64,000 bases of DNA from Streptomyces rimosus (lineage in GTDB: Bacteria > Actinomycetota > Actinomycetes > Streptomycetales > Streptomycetaceae), in contig NZ_CP023688.1 of assembly GCF_008704655.1 (NCBI RefSeq), forward strand, positions 5,439,001 through 5,503,000. The letters run 5' to 3'. Position 1 is the first letter of the stretch. Every line of letters starts with the position of its first letter. The notes beneath the pieces were generated by a model that saw only the letters and a list, made by a program, of their open reading frames with translations, did no database searches and was not told the origin of the DNA. Positions 7,734 through 15,525 of the stretch are shown here, in pieces. A program made the position numbers and the translations under genes.

Positions 7734-8984
7734 GTGTCTTTCGATGGTACCCCGGACCCGTTCGCCGACCCGCTGGCGTTCGGACAACGTATGCAAATCC
7801 TCCGCGAACGCCGCGGCATGAGCCGACCACTCGTAGCCGGCCTCCTCGGCAAATCCCCCTCATGGGTGAAGCAGATCGAAACCGGGAAGCTCCAGGTTCC
7901 CAAACTGCCCACCCTGCTCCGCATCGCCGAGATTCTCCGGGTTCGCGACCTCGCCGACCTTGCCGGTGACCAGAGCGCTCCCGTCGACCTATTCATCGGC
8001 CCCGGCCACCGGCGTCTGCCCGCCGTGCGCGACGCCATCGACGCCTACCCCCTCGCCGCCGAACGCGAGGCACCCCCAGCCGCGCACCTCCAGGCCCGCA
8101 TCGCTCGTGCCTGGGCGGCCCGCCACCAAGCCCCCAATCACCGCGACGTCATCGGCGCCCTGCTGCCCGACCTTATTCGCGACGCGCAACTCGCAGCCCG
8201 GCAGGCCGACACGGCCGCCGCCCGCCGTACCGCCCAGGCCGCGCTTGCCGAGGTGTACAGCCTCACCCAGTTCTTCGTCGCCTACCAGCCAGACAGCAGC
8301 CTCCTGTGGCGCGTCGCCGAGCGCGGCATGGTCGCCGCACAGGAGAGTGAGGACCCGCACGCCATCGCCCTTGCAGCCTGGCTCACCGTGCAGGCCCACC
8401 GCGACAGCGGGCGCTCTCACTTCGAGGCCGCTGACGCTGTGAACCTGCAGACCCTGCGCTTCCTCGAACCGCTGCTGCCCGACGCCGACGACGACTTGCT
8501 GGCTGCCGCTGGCGCGCTCAAGTTCGAGGCCGGTTACACCGCGGCCCGCCGTGGCGACAGTGGCGCCGCATGGGGCTACTGGGACAAGGCCCGCGTCATG
8601 GCCAAACGATTGCCCGAGACCTACTACCACCCCGCCACTTCTTTCTCGCGCGCCATCATGGGCGCCCACGCCGTAACCATCGCCGTGGAACTGCGCGCCG
8701 GTGGGGAATCGGTGCGCCAGGCCGCCGCCGCGGACTCCACTGTCATCCCGTCCCGGCCGCGCCGCGCCCGTCACCGCATCGAAGAGGCCCGCGGCTACCA
8801 GCTCGACGGGCAGCCCGACACCGCGCTCGCCACCCTCGACAAGGCCCACGAAGCCGCACCCGAGACGATCCGGTACAACGGCTACGCCCGCCGCATCATC
8901 CTTGAGGAGACCGAGGCCAGGCATCCCGAGCGCCGCCGCCGCGCCTGCGACCTTGCCGTGAAGGTCGGCCTGCTGGCCGCATAG
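7734..8984 (+). CDS. XRE-family regulator with C-terminal TPR-like domain
   Basis: 416 residues from GTG with AGGAAGGGG at 7718-7726; an open frame upstream lacks a ribosome binding site. The Cro/C1 helix-turn-helix spans about residues 13-65 (F-G-Q-R-M-Q-I-L-R-E-R-R-G then V-K-Q-I-E-T-G-K). The remaining 300 residues are alanine-rich repeated helices typical of the TPR-like sensor part of Streptomyces regulators. In a prophage it could be a repressor or lysogeny-associated switch, though this two-domain type is also common on chromosomes. A perfect 10-bp terminator follows. Confidence 0.8.
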   Translation: MSFDGTPDPFADPLAFGQRMQILRERRGMSRPLVAGLLGKSPSWVKQIETGKLQVPKLPTLLRIAEILRVRDLADLAGDQSAPVDLFIGPGHRRLPAVRDAIDAYPLAAEREAPPAAHLQARIARAWAARHQAPNHRDVIGALLPDLIRDAQLAARQADTAAARRTAQAALAEVYSLTQFFVAYQPDSSLLWRVAERGMVAAQESEDPHAIALAAWLTVQAHRDSGRSHFEAADAVNLQTLRFLEPLLPDADDDLLAAAGALKFEAGYTAARRGDSGAAWGYWDKARVMAKRLPETYYHPATSFSRAIMGAHAVTIAVELRAGGESVRQAAAADSTVIPSRPRRARHRIEEARGYQLDGQPDTALATLDKAHEAAPETIRYNGYARRIILEETEARHPERRRRACDLAVKVGLLAA

Positions 8985-9002
8985 GCACCCGAACGGCGAT
9001 GC

Positions 9003-9025
9003 GAGGGGCAGGAATCCTGCCCCTC
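9003..9025 (+). terminator. Terminator after the XRE gene
   Basis: GAGGGGCAGG and CCTGCCCCTC form a perfect 10-bp stem around a three-base loop, 18 bases after the XRE stop codon. No T run follows, which is usual for Streptomyces. Confidence 0.65.
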
Positions 9026-9040
9026 TCCCGAATTGGCGCG

Positions 9041-9077
9041 CCCTACGGTCGGATCAGACCTGATCGACACCGTAGGG
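9041..9077 (+). promoter_or_regulatory. Inverted repeat covering the ribosome binding site of the next gene
   Basis: CCCTACGGT (9041-9049) pairs with ACCGTAGGG (9069-9077), and inside it GATCAG (9052-9057) pairs with CTGATC (9060-9065). The right arm contains the AGGGG that serves as Shine-Dalgarno for the GTG at 9085. It could be an operator or a translation-blocking hairpin. Confidence 0.5.
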
Positions 9078-9084
9078 GCACCTC

Positions 9085-9420
9085 GTGAAACCGCAGCCCA
9101 CCTTCGCCGACGCGGCGACGATCCAGCGCACCATCACGACCGCGCTGTCGATGCGGCACGGCCGCACCTCCATGACAACGCTCGCCGACCTCGACGGGCA
9201 CCTGCGCCGACACATCGCCAGCCTGCTGCCCGAGGCGGAGGAGGCTGCCGACGCCCTGTGGCGCGGCTCGATCGACTGGTCCCGCCAGGCCGGTGTTCTC
9301 GACGCCATCCGCGAGCACACCCAGCCGTTACCCACCTCGCCGCTGTCCGCCCTAGCTGATGTCGAGCAGCGGGCCCGCCACTGTCAGTGGCTCTTGGATC
9401 AGCATGCGCCACCGGTATGA
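9085..9420 (+). CDS. DUF6415-like protein
   Basis: 111 residues from GTG with AGGGG six bases upstream. The pattern T-I-Q-R-T-I-T-T-A-L then L-A-D-L-D-G-H-L-R-R-H-I-A-S-L-L-P-E, ending with a helix containing R-A-R-H-C-Q-W-L-L, matches my memory of DUF6415 proteins, small helical Streptomyces proteins of unknown role often found next to XRE regulators. No membrane segment. It follows the XRE gene but has its own upstream dyad, so regulation may be separate. Confidence 0.6.
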   Translation: MKPQPTFADAATIQRTITTALSMRHGRTSMTTLADLDGHLRRHIASLLPEAEEAADALWRGSIDWSRQAGVLDAIREHTQPLPTSPLSALADVEQRARHCQWLLDQHAPPV

Positions 9421-9772
9421 CTGCGCGGTTTGGGCGTAGCGACTGACGCCACACGAATGGGTGATTGCATATTGAATCGAATCTGTGTTCCCATGCTGTG
9501 GCCGCCCCCCCGACGTGTCAGGTGAACGGAGGCGGCACCTTCACACCGCCTGACACACGCAGGCCCCCTCCCGATGGAGGGGGCCTGTTCTCATCGCGGG
9601 CCCCGCCTGGGCCTTCGTGTTGATCATTTGGGAGACGTTCGGGAGACCTGGCCGCACATCGATAGTCCAGCAAAGGGTAATCAAAGAGCAAGCAGAGTAC
9701 GGGGCATGAGAAAGGACCGAGGCCAGAAACTGCTCTGACCTGGGCCCTTGTCCCAGTAACCACTGGTAGTGC
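9421..9772. other. Right prophage arm without genes
   Basis: 352 bases between the last prophage gene and the tRNA. It holds the strong terminator at 9560-9587 and a close pair of GGGAGAC direct repeats near 9630-9650, of the type expected for integrase arm-binding sites. No convincing coding frame is present; a minus-strand frame reading S-Q-V-R-I-L-P-G-A-P is the antisense of the tRNA. Confidence 0.5.
9560..9587. terminator. Bidirectional terminator at prophage edge
   Basis: CAGGCCCCCTCC and GGAGGGGGCCTG form a perfect 12-bp stem around CGAT, followed by TTCT on the plus strand. Confidence 0.7.
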
Positions 9773-9848
9773 TGGTGCCCCCGGCAGGATTCGAACCTGC
9801 GACACCCGCTTTAGGAGAGCGGTGCTCTATCCCCTGAGCTACGGAGGC
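9773..9848 (-). tRNA. tRNA-Arg (anticodon CCU)
   Basis: 76 bases with encoded CCA. Acceptor GCCTCCG pairs with CGGGGGC (one G-U); the D-arm is GCTC..GAGC; the anticodon stem CCGCT/AGCGG holds loop CTCCTAA with CCT at its centre, reading AGG; the T-arm is GCAGG-TTCGAAT-CCTGC. All invariant positions are present. Its 3' end faces the prophage, so integration into the 3' half with regeneration of the gene is the natural reading. Confidence 0.95.
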
Positions 9849-9937
9849 GGGGTGGTCGGCGCCCCGTGGGCGCGGACGGGCTGCTGGTGGGCAGCTTTGG
9901 ACAGGGTAGCGGATGTGGGGGCGGGGGTGGGGACGGG

Positions 9938-9974
9938 CCGGGCCCCGAAGGCTTTGGGGGCCTTCGGGGCCCGG
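9938..9974 (-). terminator. Terminator downstream of the SulP gene
   Basis: A 15-bp inverted repeat, CCGGGCCCCGAAGGC with GCCTTCGGGGCCCGG, around a 7-base loop, about 70 bases after the SulP stop. It sits between that gene and the tRNA, both on the minus strand. Confidence 0.6.
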
Positions 9975-10044
9975 GAGGGGGCCCGCCCGGGTGGTTCCGG
10001 GTGGGGCCGGGCGGGGTCCGCGGCCTGAGCGGCCGGGGCGTGCT

Positions 10045-11625
10045 TTAAGGCGCGTGTGCCGGGTTGTCCGGGGTCGGGGAGTTCGTTGTTGTCTTGCTGC
10101 GTTGGGTTTCCCAGCTGGTCAGGGCTGTGGCGCAGGCGTGGTCGAGGTGGCGTAGGCCGGTGAGGTCGAGGGTGATGGGGCGGTCGTGGGGGAGGGACTC
10201 CAGTTGGTCGAGGAGTTTGGGGAGGCGGAGGAAGGTGGCGTTGCCGAGGGCGCGTACCTGGATGGGGGCGGTGGACGGGGCGTCCAGGCCGGTGATCTCC
10301 AGGTGGACGTGGGAGGTCTCCCAGGCCGTCTTGGCGATGGCCAGGAGGAGGCCGATCAGTACGCCCTCGAACATGTTGGTCACGACGATCGCGATGGCGG
10401 TCGCCGCGAGGATGACGGCCTCGCCCCGGTGCTCACGCCAGAGCGGGGCGAAGTCGCGCAGCGGGAGGAGCTTCCAGCCCGCGTGGACCAGTACGCCGGC
10501 CAGCGCCGCCACCGGGATGACGCCCAGCGCCGCCGGGAACGCCGCCGCGAAGATCAGCAGCCATGCGCCGTGCATCACGCGGGACGCCTTGGTACGGGCT
10601 CCGGCGTGGACGTTCGCGGAGCTGCGTACGATCACCGCGGTCATCGGCAGGGCGCCCAGGATGCCGCAGACGGTGTTGCCCGCGCCCTGGGCCATCAGCT
10701 CCTTGTCGTACTGCGTACGGGGCCCGTCGTGCAGCCGGTCCACGGCCGCCGCGCTGAACAGCGACTCGGCGGACGCGATGAGCGCGAAGGCCAGCACGGT
10801 GCCGATCGCGCCGACGCTCGCGAGCTGGGCGAAGTCCGAGCCGCCCGGCGGCTGGACGGACGAGAGCAGGCCCGTCACCTCGACCCTGGCTATGGGCAGG
10901 TCGAGGGCGAAGACGGCGAGCGTGGCCAGGGCCACGGCCGCCAGCGGGGCCGGCAGGACGCGGGCCGCCCGCTTCCAGCGCGGCCAGAGCACCAGTACGG
11001 CGATGGTGCCCGCGCCGACGGCGAACGCGGTCAGCGCCCCGCCCGACCCGGCGGTGCCGGTGACCAGGCCCGGCAGTCCGCCGAGGTTGGCGAGGCCGCT
11101 GCCGGGCGCCTTGGTGTCGGTGAGCGCGTACAGCTGGCCGGCGATCAGTACGAGGCCGATGCCCGCGAGCATGCCCTGGACGACGGCCACGGAGATCGCG
11201 CGGAACCAGCTGCCGAGGCGCAGTGCGCCCATGGCGACCTGGAGGAGGCCCGCCACGAGGACGATCGCCCCCAGCGCGCTCAGCCCGAACTGCTGCACCG
11301 CCTCGTAGACGAGGACGGTCAGTCCGGCCGCCGGGCCGCTGACCTGGAGGCTGCTGCCCGGCAGGAAGCCGGTGAGCAGGCCGCCGACGATGCCCGTGAT
11401 CAGGCCGAGTTCGGCGGGGACGCCGGAGGCGACGGCCACGCCGACGCACAGCGGCAGGGCCACCAGGAAGACGACGATGGAGGCGGTGAAGTCCGCCCGG
11501 AGGAAGGGCCAGCGGGGGGAGGCGGGGGAGGGGGAGACGGGTGGGGTTGTCGGGGCGGAAGGGTTGGAGGTTTCGGCGGCGGGGCGGGGGTCCGTGGTCG
11601 CGCCCGCGGTCGTTTTCGGTGTCAT
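10045..11625 (-). CDS. SulP-family anion (probable bicarbonate) transporter
   Basis: 526 residues. After a Pro/Thr-rich cytoplasmic N-terminus (~45 residues) come about ten to twelve membrane helices, with the SulP signature region G-L-I-T-G-I-V-G-G-L-L-T-G and Q-V-S-G-P-A-A-G-L-T in the first third. The last ~80 residues form a short STAS domain (I-T-L-D-L-T-G-L-R-H-L-D-H-A). SulP proteins move sulfate or bicarbonate. The beta-carbonic anhydrase 18 bases upstream in the same direction makes bicarbonate the better guess. That pairing is known in many bacteria. Confidence 0.85.
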   Translation of the reverse strand: MTPKTTAGATTDPRPAAETSNPSAPTTPPVSPSPASPRWPFLRADFTASIVVFLVALPLCVGVAVASGVPAELGLITGIVGGLLTGFLPGSSLQVSGPAAGLTVLVYEAVQQFGLSALGAIVLVAGLLQVAMGALRLGSWFRAISVAVVQGMLAGIGLVLIAGQLYALTDTKAPGSGLANLGGLPGLVTGTAGSGGALTAFAVGAGTIAVLVLWPRWKRAARVLPAPLAAVALATLAVFALDLPIARVEVTGLLSSVQPPGGSDFAQLASVGAIGTVLAFALIASAESLFSAAAVDRLHDGPRTQYDKELMAQGAGNTVCGILGALPMTAVIVRSSANVHAGARTKASRVMHGAWLLIFAAAFPAALGVIPVAALAGVLVHAGWKLLPLRDFAPLWREHRGEAVILAATAIAIVVTNMFEGVLIGLLLAIAKTAWETSHVHLEITGLDAPSTAPIQVRALGNATFLRLPKLLDQLESLPHDRPITLDLTGLRHLDHACATALTSWETQRSKTTTNSPTPDNPAHAP

Positions 11626-11643
11626 GGGGGAGCGCCTTCGCCG

Positions 11644-12246
11644 TCAGAGGGGGAGGAAGGTTTCGGTGGCGGGGCAGTGCGCCGAGACGAGGCCGGTGTG
11701 GACCTCGTAGTACCAGCCGTGCAGGCTCACCTCGCCCGCGTCGACGCGCTCGCGTACGCACGGGTACGCGCGCAGTCGCGCCAGCTGCTCGGTGACGTGC
11801 TGCTGGACCGCGGTCGCCACCGTCGGCGCCTCGTCCCTGGGCAGCTCGCCGGAGACCTGCTGGGTCAGCCAGGCGCGTACGTCGGGGGCGCCCGCGAGGT
11901 CCTCGCGGCGCGCCATGGCGCCGACCGCGCCGCAGTGCGAGTGGCCGCACACCACGATGTCCGCGACGCGCAGCACCCGCATCGCGTACTCGATCGTCGC
12001 GGCTTCCGCGCTGGCCGGCATGCCCGGACGGTGCGGAGGTACGGCGTTGCCCGCCGTACGGAGTTCGAAGAGCTCGCCGGGGAGGGCTCCGGTGATCAGG
12101 GACGGGATGATCCGTGAGTCGGAGCAGGTGATGAACAGGGCGAGCGGCGACTGGCCGTCGGCGAGCCGCTGGTAGGTCTCGCGCTCCTCGTGTACGGCCG
12201 CGATGCGGGCGTTGAAGGAGCGGGCGTGTTCGATGAAGGTTTCCAC
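11644..12246 (-). CDS. Beta-class carbonic anhydrase
   Basis: 200 residues. The zinc site is complete: C41-S-D43-S-R45, H102 and C105 in G-H-S-H-C-G-A-V. The Asp43/Arg45 dyad expected for type II beta enzymes is present. It interconverts CO2 and bicarbonate in the cytoplasm and is the first gene of a two-gene operon with the SulP transporter, implying linked bicarbonate uptake and hydration. Length is normal for the family. Confidence 0.93.
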   Translation of the reverse strand: METFIEHARSFNARIAAVHEERETYQRLADGQSPLALFITCSDSRIIPSLITGALPGELFELRTAGNAVPPHRPGMPASAEAATIEYAMRVLRVADIVVCGHSHCGAVGAMARREDLAGAPDVRAWLTQQVSGELPRDEAPTVATAVQQHVTEQLARLRAYPCVRERVDAGEVSLHGWYYEVHTGLVSAHCPATETFLPL

Positions 12247-12437
12247 GAGGGAATGTCTCCTGCTGGTCGGTTACGTGGTGCAGTGCCATGGGGTGCCGGC
12301 GAGCGCTGTGTGACGCCGCGCGGCCGTTTGCGGCCGTGCGGGCAGCGGTGCGAAGCGCCGTGGCGCTGTGCGGCGCCACTGAGGGCATGGCAGAACCCGT
12401 TCGACTGGTGCGGAGCAGGAAGCCCCGGCGGTATCCC

Positions 12438-13367
12438 TCAGCAGCGGAACACGCAGTGCAGACAGTGCAGGGCGGGACGGGTGGAGACGCCTGGTCTTGA
12501 TGAGGCGGACGCGGCGGTTGTGCCGAGGTGCGCGGACGACAGGGCGTCGGCCGGGTAGGACCGGGCCGTACGGAGGTACGGCGGTGCCGGGCGGCGGTTC
12601 GGGCACGGCGCGCCTTGCGCGGTCCGCGCGCAGCGGCGCGCGTGGTTGCGGTCCTTCTCCTTCTCCCGACCGGCGTCACGCTCGTTGTCGCGCCGGTACT
12701 GGATGCCCGTGGTACGGGGTTTGGTCGTCGGGGACAGCTCGGTGGGTGTCCCGTGTGCACCTGGAGGAGCCGCAGGTGTGGGGGTGGACACCTGGGCCGG
12801 TGCGGTGCCGGCGGCCGGGAGGAGCGGGGTCTTGCCGCCCTTGCCCGCTGCCGTACCTGAGAAGAGCAGGGTCAGGACCACGGCGAGGACGCCGAGGAGG
12901 GTGAGGGGGCGGAGGGAGCTTCGGTGGGGCCGGCCGCCGTACGCCTGGGGCTCGTACTGCCGACTTCCGTGCCGCCGGGTGCCGTACCGCCGGGTGCCGA
13001 GTGCGCCCCCGCGGGGCTCCCGGGACGGGGCGGTGCGCATACGGGCTCGCGCCTCGCGCCCGGGGGCAATGGGCGTGCGTACCGGCGTACGGGATGCGGC
13101 GCGCGCCACCGTGAGGGCCGGGGCGCGACGGGGCGTACGTTCCGCCCCCGCGCCCGGCGGGCTGTGCGGCCGGTTGGCGGCCGTGTAGTGGGCCGGGTGT
13201 CCGGCCGTGTCGGGGCGGGGGGAGAGCGGCCGGGAGAACCAGGAGCGGCGACTGCGGCCGCCGGTCGCACCGTTCGCGTCTGCCCCGCCGGAGCGCCGGC
13301 CGTTCACGTCCGCTCTCCCGAAGCGCTGGGCGTTCACGTCCGCTCCCCAGGAGCGCTGCCCCTTCAT
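12438..13367 (-). CDS. Single-pass membrane protein, last gene of the peptide cassette
   Basis: 309 residues if the ATG overlapping the MFS stop (ATGA) is used; in-frame GTG codons 30 and 60 bases downstream, each with its own GGGGAG/GGGAG, are alternatives. The N-terminal ~150 residues are Arg/Pro-rich and cytoplasmic. One clear transmembrane helix (L-T-L-L-G-V-L-A-V-V-L-T-L-L-F) follows at roughly residues 153-170. The outside part is Pro/Thr-rich, then highly charged, and ends in a Cys/His pattern (C-L-H-C-V-F-R-C). Third codon positions are strongly G/C in this frame. Family not recognised. Confidence 0.6.
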   Translation of the reverse strand: MKGQRSWGADVNAQRFGRADVNGRRSGGADANGATGGRSRRSWFSRPLSPRPDTAGHPAHYTAANRPHSPPGAGAERTPRRAPALTVARAASRTPVRTPIAPGREARARMRTAPSREPRGGALGTRRYGTRRHGSRQYEPQAYGGRPHRSSLRPLTLLGVLAVVLTLLFSGTAAGKGGKTPLLPAAGTAPAQVSTPTPAAPPGAHGTPTELSPTTKPRTTGIQYRRDNERDAGREKEKDRNHARRCARTAQGAPCPNRRPAPPYLRTARSYPADALSSAHLGTTAASASSRPGVSTRPALHCLHCVFRC

Positions 13368-13380
13368 GTCCGCTCCCCGG
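13261..13380 (-). repeat. Four 30-bp tandem units carrying repeated start sites
   Basis: Exact 30-base units start at 13261, 13291, 13321 and 13351. On the minus strand three of them read GGGGAGCGGAC or GGGAGAGCGGAC followed by GTG or ATG, that is, a ribosome binding site plus a start codon, all in one frame. The first unit has lost its start (GCG). The array straddles the junction of the MFS gene and the membrane-protein gene. Confidence 0.75.
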
Positions 13381-14797
13381 AAGCAGCGGGAGCGACGGAA
13401 ACGGCGGCAGAGCCCGAGCCGTCGGCAGCCGTCGTACGGGCCCCGCCCCTCGACCGCCCGCCAAGCGCCAGCAGAGGTACAAGACCAAGCGCCACCACTC
13501 CGCCGCCGAGCCCCAGCGCCGAGTACCCGCCCGAGGCCACGACCAGCCCCGACGCCATGCCGCCCGTGGCGCCCGCGATGGCGATCCCCACGTCGACCAG
13601 GCCCTGCGTCGAGGCGCGGGTGGCCAGCGGTACGGCGTCGGTGACGATGGCGGTGCCGCTGACCAGGCCGAAGTTCCAGCCGACGCCGAGGAGTACGAGT
13701 GCGGTGGCCAGCGCCGGTACGGAGTGCGCAGGCGCCAGTGCGGCCAGCAGACCGGCGGCGAGCAGCACGATGCCGGAGGCCGCCGCGACCCGCTGCCGTC
13801 CGATCCGGTCCACGAGGAGTCCGGTCAGCGGCGACGGCAGGTACATCGCCGCCACATGCAGGGCTATGACGAGCCCGGCGGTCTCGGTCGCGTGGCCGTG
13901 CGCCCGCATGTGGACGGGCGTCATCGTCATGATCGCGATCATGACCAGCTGGGTGAGGGTCATGACGGCGGCGCCGGAGACGATGCCGCGGAGGTTCGCG
14001 GGCCCGGCGGCGCCGGCCGCTTCCGACCCGGCCGCCGCCTCGTCCTTCGACCGCCCCTCCGCCTCCCCCTCCAGCCCACCCCTGGACTCCGTCTCCGCCG
14101 CACGGACCCGCGCCAGCCGCAGGGGATCAGGCCGCAGGAACACGCCCAGCACCACCGCCGCGGCCGCGTACGCGACCACCGCCAGCAGGAACGGTCCGGC
14201 CAGGCGCGGTACGCCCAAGCCGTGCGCGACATCGCCCGTGACGCCGACCAGGTTCGGGCCGACCACCGCGCCGAGCGTCGTGGCGAACAGCACGAGGCTC
14301 ACCGCGCGCCCCCGCCGCGCGGGCGAGGCCAGGTCGGCGCCCGCGTACCGGGCCATCAGGGTCGTCGCCGTACCCGCCCCGTATACGAGGAGGGACAGGA
14401 ACAGCAGCCATACGGAGCCGACGGCGGCCGCGATGACGACGCCGAGGCTGCCGAGACCGGCCGTGGCGTACCCCAGGGTGAGCCCCGGGCGCCGCCCCCA
14501 GCGCTGGCAGACGCGGCCGATCCCCACGGCGCCGAGCGCGGCACCGCCCGTGAACAGGGCCGCGGGCAGACCGGCCAGCCCCGTCGAGCCGAGCATCTCC
14601 TCGGCGAGCAGAGCGCCCACCGTGATGCCCGCGGCCAGCCCCGCGCCGCTGAGCGTCTGGGAGAGGGCGAGCACGGTCAGTACGCGCCGCTGTTCGGGGG
14701 GCTCGGGCGCCTCCGGGGGCGCGTTTTCGTGCGAAGCGGGGTGCGGGCCATGGGGTGGTGTGGCGTGGGGGGCCGGTTCGCCGGGCCGAGCGCTCAT
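13364..14797 (-). CDS. MFS transporter of the peptide cassette
   Basis: 477 residues with about twelve membrane helices in two halves joined by an acidic/alanine-rich loop (residues ~235-265). The MFS loop 2-3 motif appears as G-R-V-C-Q-R-W-G-R-R-P-G, repeated in the second half as D-R-I-G-R-Q-R. Members of this group export small molecules or peptides. It lies 49 bases after the 176-residue protein and overlaps the next gene, so it belongs to the minus-strand operon starting with the G-C-I-S peptide. Export of the matured peptide is inference. Confidence 0.85.
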   Translation of the reverse strand: MSARPGEPAPHATPPHGPHPASHENAPPEAPEPPEQRRVLTVLALSQTLSGAGLAAGITVGALLAEEMLGSTGLAGLPAALFTGGAALGAVGIGRVCQRWGRRPGLTLGYATAGLGSLGVVIAAAVGSVWLLFLSLLVYGAGTATTLMARYAGADLASPARRGRAVSLVLFATTLGAVVGPNLVGVTGDVAHGLGVPRLAGPFLLAVVAYAAAAVVLGVFLRPDPLRLARVRAAETESRGGLEGEAEGRSKDEAAAGSEAAGAAGPANLRGIVSGAAVMTLTQLVMIAIMTMTPVHMRAHGHATETAGLVIALHVAAMYLPSPLTGLLVDRIGRQRVAAASGIVLLAAGLLAALAPAHSVPALATALVLLGVGWNFGLVSGTAIVTDAVPLATRASTQGLVDVGIAIAGATGGMASGLVVASGGYSALGLGGGVVALGLVPLLALGGRSRGGARTTAADGSGSAAVSVAPAASGERT

Positions 14798-14846
14798 GGG
14801 TCCGTGTCCTCGTGGTGGGGAGGGGCGGGCTGCCCCGGAAGCGCCC

Positions 14847-15377
14847 TCAGGGCGCGCCGGCGGGCTGGAGGGACGCGATGTCCCGCAGCGACATGTCCAG
14901 CTGGTCGTGCAGGAAGCGCACGATCGTCCAGTGCGGCAGCGCGCCCTCGTCGAAGGGGCCGAACTCCCGCGCGTACAGCGGTATCCAGCGCAGGGCTTCC
15001 TCGATCGCCTGCTCGCGGCCGGGTTCCTGCTGGTAGTCCTCGTAGCCGATGCTGCGGTGCTCGATGAAGAACCGGCCCGGCAGCCGTTCCTCGCAGAACT
15101 GCCGGTACTCGCGCGTCTGGAGGATGAGGTAGTGCCAGATCTCGTCGATGTCCTGCTCGACGGGCAGGAAGAGGCCGCTCAGCTGCTCGCGGTGCCGGGA
15201 GACGAGGTAGAGGTACCGCAGGCATTCGGTGACCTGCCGCTCTACGTACGCTGGCTCCGCGCCGCCGCTCAGCGCCACGAAGTGCTCCACCACCTCGGCG
15301 TGCAGGCGGTCGCCGAGCAGGGTGACGAGGTCGTCGGGGGTGATGCAGGGCTTTTGTTCCTGCGGGTGCGTGGTCAT
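14847..15377 (-). CDS. 176-residue protein of the peptide cassette, GRDP-like motif
   Basis: Starts at an ATG preceded by GGGAGAA. Soluble and helical, with the motif D-I-D-E-I-W-H-Y-L-I-L-Q-T-R-E-Y-R-Q-F-C and, soon after, G-R-F-F-I-E-H. This resembles the D-E-x-W-H...T-x-x-Y...C...G-x-F-x-H-H signature of glycine-rich-domain (GRDP) proteins, whose conserved His/Asp/Cys residues suggest metal or catalytic function, though none is proven to me. It sits between the ligase and exporter. Could be a modifying enzyme or binding partner for the precursor peptide. Confidence 0.65.
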   Translation of the reverse strand: MTTHPQEQKPCITPDDLVTLLGDRLHAEVVEHFVALSGGAEPAYVERQVTECLRYLYLVSRHREQLSGLFLPVEQDIDEIWHYLILQTREYRQFCEERLPGRFFIEHRSIGYEDYQQEPGREQAIEEALRWIPLYAREFGPFDEGALPHWTIVRFLHDQLDMSLRDIASLQPAGAP

Positions 15378-15435
15378 GGTTCTCCCGTGGTGTTTGCGTG
15401 TGTCGCAGCTACCGCGCGCGTCTCGCGTGTCTGAT

Positions 15436-15469
15436 GCATCTCGTGCATCTCGTGCATCTCGTGCATCGC
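15436..15469. repeat. 9-bp tandem repeat in the 5' leader
   Basis: Three full copies of GCATCTCGT and a partial fourth, within the 148-base gap between the ligase stop and the next start. On the minus strand it would encode repeated R-D-A in frame with the 176-residue protein, so an N-terminally extended form is conceivable. Confidence 0.6.
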
Positions 15470-15525
15470 GCGGATCTCGCGTATCGCGTACGGCCCGTAC
15501 GGCGACGGGGGACTCACCCACCCGC

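Noticed and set aside
9518..9805. A 95-codon minus-strand frame beginning S-Q-V-R-I-L-P-G-A-P
   Set aside because: This is the tRNA-Arg T-arm region read as protein, a common artefact.
10064..12117. Long plus-strand frames opposite SulP and carbonic anhydrase
   Set aside because: Shadows of real minus-strand genes produced by high G/C content.
12646..13188. Plus-strand frame opposite the membrane-protein gene
   Set aside because: Codon third positions are poor in G/C in that frame, whereas the minus frame has a clear transmembrane helix, G/C bias and ATGA coupling.
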